Shown here piece after piece: positions 7,007 to 11,280 of a stretch of 11,280 nt of DNA. The notes beneath the pieces were generated by a model that saw nothing but the letters and a program-made list of their open reading frames with translations, made no database searches and was not told the DNA's origin. Each line of letters starts with the position of its first letter. The first letter of the stretch is position 1. The DNA comes from an uncultured Eisenbergiella sp. (GTDB lineage Bacteria; Bacillota; Clostridia; Lachnospirales; Lachnospiraceae). Position numbers and translations under genes: made by a program. The stretch is taken from the NCBI GenBank assembly GCA_948960675.1, contig CARDPF010000084.1:1-11280 (forward strand), written 5' to 3'.

Positions 7007-9379
7007 ATGCAAAAATTACATTTGATCGGCAACGCCCACTTGGATCCGGTATGGCTTTGGCGGTGGCAGGAGGGGTTTGCGGAAATCCGCGCCACCTTCC
7101 GCAGCGCCCTGGACCGGATGTATGATTTTCCGGACTTTAAATTCACCAGCGCCTGCGCCGTCTACTACCAGTGGATCGAAAAGGTGGATCCCCAAATGTT
7201 TGAAGAAATCCGCCTGCGCGTAAAGGAAGGCCGCTGGAGCCTTGCCGGCGGCTTTTTCCTGCAGCCGGACTGCAACATTCCCTGCGGGGAAAGTTTTGCC
7301 CGCCACGCCCTTCTCTCCCAGCGCTATTTTCTGGAGAAATTCGGCACAACCGCCAAAACCGGCTATAATGTGGACTCCTTTGGCCACAACGCCTCCCTGC
7401 CCCAAATCCTGCAAAAAAGCGGCATGACAAACTATGTGTTCATGCGCCCCGCCCCCCACGAGAAAGAACTGGACGCCCCCCTGTTTGTCTGGGAAAGCGC
7501 GGACGGATCCCAAGTGACCGCTTACCGCATCCCCGACGCCTATAACGTAGGCCATTGGGGCAGTCTGGAGCCCATTCCCAAGCTCTGGGAACAGGCGCAG
7601 AAAGACAAGCAGGACTATATGGCTTTTTACGGCGTGGGCAATCACGGCGGGGGCCCCACGATCCGGCTCATTGACGCCATCAACCGGCTAAACATTTCAG
7701 GCGCGGTCTATTCCACACCGGACGAATACTTCCAAAGCATCCGTCCGGAAACCCTTTTGGTGGTAGCGGACGAACTGCAGCACCACGCCAGGGGCTGCTA
7801 TAGCGCTTGTTCTTTCGTCAAAGCCCAAAACCGCAAATGCGAGAACAATCTCCTGACCGCGGAAGCCCTCTGCGTGATGGCGTCACACCTTACCGGCATG
7901 CACTATCCTGCGGCCAAGCTGGAGAAAGCCTGGAAAAACCTGCTCTTTAACCAGTTCCACGATATCCTTGGCGGCTGCAGCATCCGAAAGGCTTACGAGG
8001 ATGCCGGGTATCTCTTCGGGGAAATCATGAGCATCACGGAACAGGCCATCCATCTCGCCCTACAGTCTGTCGCCCAAAAAATCGACACCCTGCAGGGACA
8101 GACGCTGCCCTCCTACAAAAGCCCCCATAACAATACGTCCTGGGACCACGAAATACTGGGCAGCCCGGTAGTCGTATGGAATCCCCACACCTGGCCGGTG
8201 CAGATGCCGGTACAAATCAACGCGGTCGCCAGCCAAATGACCGACGAAACCGACGCCCCCATCCCCTTCCAGATTGTGCGGGGCGACCAGACGGACTGTG
8301 AAAACCGGTATCACACCGCCTTTTTGGCACAAATCCCCCCGCTGGGATACCGGATGTACCGTTTCCGCACCCAAACCGAAAGTACCTGCACCTTTGCCAA
8401 TAATCTGGCCGCCGGGCCGCAGTTTTTGGAAAACAACCGGATCCGGGCAGAGTTTGACCGTCTCACCGGCGATATCTGTCTGCTACACGATAAACAAACC
8501 GGCATCGACCTGATACGGGGCGCCTGCTGCGCCGTTGTTTTGGACGAGACGGACGCCGACACCTGGGCGCACGATAAAGCTTATCTTGGGGAAGTGGCAG
8601 GCATGTTCGATACGCCGACATTTTCCGTCATCGAGAGCGGCCCGGTCCGGGCAACCCTGCGCGTGACCACCTACTACGGACATTCCACCCTGCGCCGGGA
8701 TTACACCGTCTTTCCGGACAGCAGCACCGTCCGCGTACAGGCAGCCATTGATTTCCACGAAAAGCATAAAACCCTGAAATTCTGTTTTCCCACTCCGGCC
8801 GGGGAAGTCGTTTCCAAAATTCCCTTCGGTACCATCCGCCGCAAAACCGGACTGGGGGAAGAGCCCTGCGGCTCCTGGATTGCCGCCGGACCTCTGGGCA
8901 TCGCCAACGACCAAAAATACGGCTACGATACCACAAACGACAGCGTACGCCTCACCGTCCTGCGCAGCGCCCTGTACGCGGATCACTTTGGAAAGCGGGA
9001 CGAGTTCTGTGAATTTATGGAGCAGGGCATACACGAGTGCGCTTACCTGCTGTTTTCCTTCACCCAAAACGCCGATGCCGAACGGCACGCCCGGGAATTG
9101 AACACCGGACTTTACGCTTCACTGGAAAGCTTCCACAACGGATCTTTGCCGCAAAGCCAAAGCTGCTTTTCCTGTGACAATGACGCGATCGTCGTCACCG
9201 CCCTCAAGCGGGCGCAGGACAACGACACGGATATCGTCCGGTTTTGTGAAATGGACGGAACGGAAGGGAAAGCCTCCCTCACCCTGTTTGGGCAAACCCT
9301 TCACGTACCGGTTATGCACCACGCCGTCCAAACCTACCGCACAGACGACCAGACCTGCGTCAACTTCCTCGAATTTTAA
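7007..9379 (+). CDS. GH38 family alpha-mannosidase, cytosolic
   Basis: This 790-residue enzyme should hydrolyse terminal alpha-linked mannose residues with retention of configuration, using a zinc ion. The N-terminal catalytic domain (about 1-270) starts with the family signature N-A-H-L-D-P-V-W-L-W, giving zinc ligands H11 and D13. The G-Y-N-V-D-S-F-G-H-N segment carries D123, the expected catalytic nucleophile and zinc ligand. F-N-Q-F-H-D-I-L-G-G supplies H318 as the last zinc ligand and marks the mid domain (about 275-345); the C-terminal beta-sandwich domains follow. All key residues are present. No signal peptide or membrane segment exists, so it acts on imported oligosaccharide. The chosen ATG places the signature near the N-terminus, as is normal in the family, and has TGAGGA upstream. 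Linkage preference cannot be read from sequence. It probably belonged to the importer operon before the MITE insertion. Confidence 0.93.
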   Translation: MQKLHLIGNAHLDPVWLWRWQEGFAEIRATFRSALDRMYDFPDFKFTSACAVYYQWIEKVDPQMFEEIRLRVKEGRWSLAGGFFLQPDCNIPCGESFARHALLSQRYFLEKFGTTAKTGYNVDSFGHNASLPQILQKSGMTNYVFMRPAPHEKELDAPLFVWESADGSQVTAYRIPDAYNVGHWGSLEPIPKLWEQAQKDKQDYMAFYGVGNHGGGPTIRLIDAINRLNISGAVYSTPDEYFQSIRPETLLVVADELQHHARGCYSACSFVKAQNRKCENNLLTAEALCVMASHLTGMHYPAAKLEKAWKNLLFNQFHDILGGCSIRKAYEDAGYLFGEIMSITEQAIHLALQSVAQKIDTLQGQTLPSYKSPHNNTSWDHEILGSPVVVWNPHTWPVQMPVQINAVASQMTDETDAPIPFQIVRGDQTDCENRYHTAFLAQIPPLGYRMYRFRTQTESTCTFANNLAAGPQFLENNRIRAEFDRLTGDICLLHDKQTGIDLIRGACCAVVLDETDADTWAHDKAYLGEVAGMFDTPTFSVIESGPVRATLRVTTYYGHSTLRRDYTVFPDSSTVRVQAAIDFHEKHKTLKFCFPTPAGEVVSKIPFGTIRRKTGLGEEPCGSWIAAGPLGIANDQKYGYDTTNDSVRLTVLRSALYADHFGKRDEFCEFMEQGIHECAYLLFSFTQNADAERHARELNTGLYASLESFHNGSLPQSQSCFSCDNDAIVVTALKRAQDNDTDIVRFCEMDGTEGKASLTLFGQTLHVPVMHHAVQTYRTDDQTCVNFLEF

Positions 9380-9380
9380 G

Positions 9381-9401
9381 GCGCCGCTGCCGGAGCGGCG
9401 C
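9381..9401 (+). terminator. Stem-loop just after the mannosidase stop
   Basis: GCGCCGCT (9381-9388) and AGCGGCGC (9394-9401) form a perfect 8-bp GC-rich stem with a GCCGG loop, beginning one base after the TAA stop. There is no U-tract, so intrinsic termination is uncertain; it may act as a 3' mRNA-stabilising structure together with the longer palindrome downstream. Confidence 0.5.
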
Positions 9402-9461
9402 AAGCCTGTCAGGACGGACAGTTTAGCCTGAATAAGGCGGCGTAGCGGCAGAGACGGCTCC

Positions 9462-9572
9462 CTGTCGGCGGGTCAAAAGGAGGGGTGGGGGTACTTTAAG
9501 GATGCAGAATTTCCCGTCCGAAATCCCGCAATCCTTAAAGTGCCCCCACACCTCCTTTTGGCCCGCCGACAG
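9462..9572. repeat. Long near-perfect palindrome between convergent genes
   Basis: The 42 bases at 9462-9503 match the reverse complement of 9531-9572 at 39 positions. The inner sequence (GCAGAATTT with AAATCCCGC) extends the pairing by nine positions with two mismatches, leaving a loop of about 9 bases. Several mismatches would be G-U pairs in RNA of one strand or the other. Outside, 9436-9461 and 9573-9598 are still recognisably complementary with small indels, so the whole inverted structure may cover about 163 bp. It lies between the mannosidase (+) and sulfatase (-) stops. It could be a bidirectional transcription barrier, a MITE remnant or an intergenic repeat family. I find no clear flanking target duplication. 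The rest of the 233-bp gap has no gene. Confidence 0.8.
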
Positions 9573-9612
9573 CCAGTGGCCCCTGCCCGCTATCCGCCGA
9601 AACCGGCATGCG

Positions 9613-11082
9613 CTATTGTGGCGTGCCGCTGCGCAGGAATGGCGGATACTCTTTTCCGACAAGCAGCCTTTCCCCGTCCGTAAAGCCCTCCGGGCGCCCG
9701 GCCAGTTCCCGTATCAGGCAGCCCCGCAGCCAGGCAATCCGTTCCTGACAGGCCGGATCCAAAATCCGGTCATGCAGTTCATGGGGATCCTCCTCCAGCA
9801 CAAAATACTGTTCTTTCCCCGTAGCGCAAAACCAGCAGAACTTATCCTTTTTGGTGACAATGTAATGGTTGGACAAATCCCCGTAGGAATGCTCCCCGTG
9901 CAGATATTCTCGCCAAGGCTCCCCCCCGCCGGATGCAAGCCCAAACAGGCTCCTTCCGTCCACACAATCCGGTATCTTTGCCCCGGCCACCGCAAGAAGC
10001 GTCGGCATGATATCGCACAGTTCCACCACTTCTTCGCACACACAATTGGGTGCAAATCCTGTCAGGCCAGGATTTCCCGAAACAAGCAGCGGAATATGGG
10101 TGCTTCCCTCATAAGGCAGTGATTTCCTGAAATAATGGTGGTCGCACAATTCCTCCCCATGATCTGCAGTGAACAAAATCAGGGTATTGTTTAGCAGTTC
10201 ATGTTCCCCCAGGGCAAACAACAGGCGACCGATCTGGTGATCCAGATGCGTGATACAGGCATAATAACCAATCTGCGCCTGCCGGATCAATTCCGGATCC
10301 TGGGGCCCTGTCAGGGAATCAAAAATGCGCCCGTTTTTTTGCAAAAGTCCCGTATCCTCCCAATCCCCTACAGAAGGCGGCGTCAGGCTCTTGTCGCGGT
10401 ACATGTCAAAATAGCAGGCCGGGGCGTCAAAAGGCGGATGCGGCCGCACATAGGACGCCATCAAAAAAAACGGCTTGTCCGGATCCCTCCTGCGCAAAAA
10501 GTCAATGCTCCTGTCCGTCACCCAATTGGTGGGGTGGTAGCGTTCCTCATAGGGAAACGGCCGCGCCACCCAACCGTTGCAGTCCAACCCGCTGTCGGTC
10601 ACATCTACCCGCACTCCCTTTTGCTCCTTGAGCCAGTAAAAATAATCATCCACCACAAACTGTGATTCCCAGTAAGGCACGGAACCGTACCGGGGGCTGT
10701 GCAGATACCCGTCGTGCAGTTCCACATGGTGAAACCCCAGATAATTCCGGGTGGGATACACATGCATTTTCCCCACACACTGGGTATAATACCCGGCTCC
10801 GGCCAGTTCCCCCGCCAGCGTATGGGCATACCGCCAGGCATTCCCGTCCTGATATCCCACGCGGCCGTGGTGCCTGGGCAGCATCCCCGTGTGCAGCCCC
10901 GCCCGCGCCGCAATGCAGCTGGGACAGGCGCTGTAGGCATTCTCAAACCGTACCCCCTTTTGGGCCAGCGTATCCAAATACGGCGTTTTCACATCCGGAT
11001 GCCCTGCAATTCCCAGACAGTCCCCCCGCATCTGATCCGTCATAATCAACAGTATATTCGGTTTTTTCTTTCCCCCGTCCAT
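9613..11082 (-). CDS. Sulfatase (alkaline-phosphatase superfamily, anaerobic C-x-A-x-R type), cytosolic
   Basis: This 489-residue enzyme should hydrolyse sulfate esters, probably on a sugar. Near the N-terminus P-N-I-L-L-I-M-T-D-Q gives metal ligands D16 and Q17. P-S-C-I-A-A-R-A-G-L-H-T-G places C56 as the residue converted to formylglycine; the C-x-A-x-R form is that recognised by anaerobic radical-SAM sulfatase-maturing enzymes (anSME), none of which is seen here. Later D307-H308-G supplies the other metal ligands, and K320 and H329 fit the sulfate-binding residues. I chose the ATG at 11082 because the TGAGGA motif before it is identical to that of the mannosidase, and the protein then starts just before the conserved core. 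An in-frame ATG at 11193 or TTG at 11178 would add about 36 non-conserved residues encoded by strongly palindromic DNA. No signal peptide is present. A phosphonate monoesterase-like activity is a lesser alternative. Confidence 0.9.
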   Translation of the reverse strand: MDGGKKKPNILLIMTDQMRGDCLGIAGHPDVKTPYLDTLAQKGVRFENAYSACPSCIAARAGLHTGMLPRHHGRVGYQDGNAWRYAHTLAGELAGAGYYTQCVGKMHVYPTRNYLGFHHVELHDGYLHSPRYGSVPYWESQFVVDDYFYWLKEQKGVRVDVTDSGLDCNGWVARPFPYEERYHPTNWVTDRSIDFLRRRDPDKPFFLMASYVRPHPPFDAPACYFDMYRDKSLTPPSVGDWEDTGLLQKNGRIFDSLTGPQDPELIRQAQIGYYACITHLDHQIGRLLFALGEHELLNNTLILFTADHGEELCDHHYFRKSLPYEGSTHIPLLVSGNPGLTGFAPNCVCEEVVELCDIMPTLLAVAGAKIPDCVDGRSLFGLASGGGEPWREYLHGEHSYGDLSNHYIVTKKDKFCWFCATGKEQYFVLEEDPHELHDRILDPACQERIAWLRGCLIRELAGRPEGFTDGERLLVGKEYPPFLRSGTPQ

Positions 11083-11155
11083 ATTTTTCCTCATTTCTGC
11101 GCTGCTTTTTGCGCATAACGAGTTTGTGTCAAGCAACGCGCAGACACAAATCTCG
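11083..11155 (-). promoter_or_regulatory. Structured leader of the sulfatase gene
   Basis: Read on the minus strand, the leader holds a 12-bp stem with a one-base bulge (11155-11143 with 11130-11119, 12-base loop), then a 5-bp TGCGC/GCGCA stem (11115-11111 with 11102-11098), then GCGCAGAAATGAGGAAA (11102-11086) with the Shine-Dalgarno. The first loop (TGCGCGTTGC) is nearly complementary to GCAGCGCA at the SD-proximal stem, so alternative or pseudoknot pairing is possible. This looks like a cis-acting RNA element; I do not recognise a known riboswitch class. Confidence 0.5.
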
Positions 11156-11156
11156 C

Positions 11157-11180
11157 GATTGAAAATTTTTATTTTCAATC
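11157..11180 (-). terminator. Perfect AT-rich hairpin upstream of the sulfatase leader
   Basis: GATTGAAAAT and ATTTTCAATC form a perfect 10-bp stem with a four-base loop (AAAA read on the minus strand). It follows AAGGAGGAAG and overlaps the possible stop of an upstream minus-strand gene. It lacks a downstream U-tract, so it could be a processing hairpin or the edge of a repeated leader element and not a true terminator. Confidence 0.4.
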
Positions 11181-11279
11181 TTCCTCCTTCCATACCGCCT
11201 GTGCCGCATCACAATCCGGACCGAACTTTGCCCCGCGCTTTTTGCTGCGGCTGTCGGAAGAGGGGCGCGGGAGGCAGGG
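11175..11279 (-). CDS. Possible 3' end of an upstream minus-strand gene
   Basis: One minus-strand frame is open from the right edge and ends at a TGA at 11177-11175 after 34 codons. Its C-terminus (F-G-P-D-C-D-A-A-Q-A-V-W-K-E-E-D) is charged and composition-wise plausible for a protein end. The other two frames are also open over much of this stretch, so the call is weak and the product is unknown. If real, this gene precedes the sulfatase with a gap of 92 bases and could be co-transcribed with it. Confidence 0.3.
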   Translation of the reverse strand, partial: PCLPRPSSDSRSKKRGAKFGPDCDAAQAVWKEED

Positions 11280-11280
11280 C

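Noticed and set aside
6730..7146. Minus-strand ORF of 138 codons across the MITE and mannosidase start
   Set aside because: It runs through inverted-repeat DNA and antisense to the GH38 signature; low-complexity basic protein with no recognisable domain.
9502..10122. Plus-strand ORF of 206 codons antisense to the sulfatase
   Set aside because: Starts inside the palindrome and overlaps the intact sulfatase on the other strand; composition is that of a shadow frame.
11127..11132. Perfect TTGACA on the minus strand upstream of the sulfatase, as a -35 box
   Set aside because: No TATAAT-like hexamer occurs at 16-18 bases downstream, and the hexamer is part of the right arm of a well-formed RNA stem.
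11083..11193. Sulfatase start at ATG 11193 (or TTG 11178) giving a ~36-residue N-terminal extension
   Set aside because: The extension is encoded by consecutive hairpins, shows no signal peptide or conserved feature, and a mannosidase-identical RBS lies directly before the ATG at 11082. Kept as an alternative in the leader finding.

Overview
The window looks like a carbohydrate-utilisation locus from a moderately GC-rich anaerobic Firmicute, most likely a gut Clostridia/Lachnospiraceae-type bacterium. Four things point that way: a YesN/YesM-type two-component system, an unusually long lipobox-bearing solute-binding lipoprotein, LplB/CarB-type permeases with no dedicated ATPase gene, and a sulfatase whose active-site motif (C-x-A-x-R) is the form matured by anaerobic radical-SAM enzymes. 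The taxonomic call is inference; there is no rRNA or other marker gene.

Layout. At 3-860 (+) is the C-terminal part of an AraC-type response regulator cut by the window edge. Its stop overlaps the start of a YesM-like sensor histidine kinase (857-2572). A 278-bp gap with a candidate extended -10 promoter and an SD-proximal hairpin leads into an ABC importer: lipoprotein (2851-4656), a 210-bp gap with two stem-loops, permease 1 (4867-5778) and permease 2 (5802-6698). Next is a 240-bp non-coding element with about 67-bp imperfect inverted arms and 8-bp flanking direct repeats, which I read as a MITE inserted directly after the permease stop codon. A cytosolic GH38 alpha-mannosidase follows (7007-9379). 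Converging on it from the minus strand is a cytosolic sulfatase (9613-11082), separated by a long near-perfect palindrome (9462-9572). The right edge holds a structured sulfatase leader and perhaps the 3' end of another minus-strand gene.

How it may work. The kinase would sense an extracellular glycan or its binding-protein complex and activate the AraC regulator, which drives the importer. The permeases would borrow a shared MsmK/MsmX-type ATPase encoded elsewhere. Mannosidase and sulfatase both lack signal peptides, so the simplest model is import of an intact, sulfated alpha-mannose-containing oligosaccharide and its desulfation and trimming in the cytosol. The two enzyme genes, although convergent, share an identical 17-nt leader/RBS module preceded by a small hairpin, which suggests linked expression.

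Most interesting: the MITE and its hybrid promoter candidate, the shared leader module with a multi-hairpin 5' region before the sulfatase, the 111-bp palindrome between the convergent genes, and the inferred sulfo-mannoside import pathway. I see no CRISPR array, tRNA, rRNA, phage gene or defence system.
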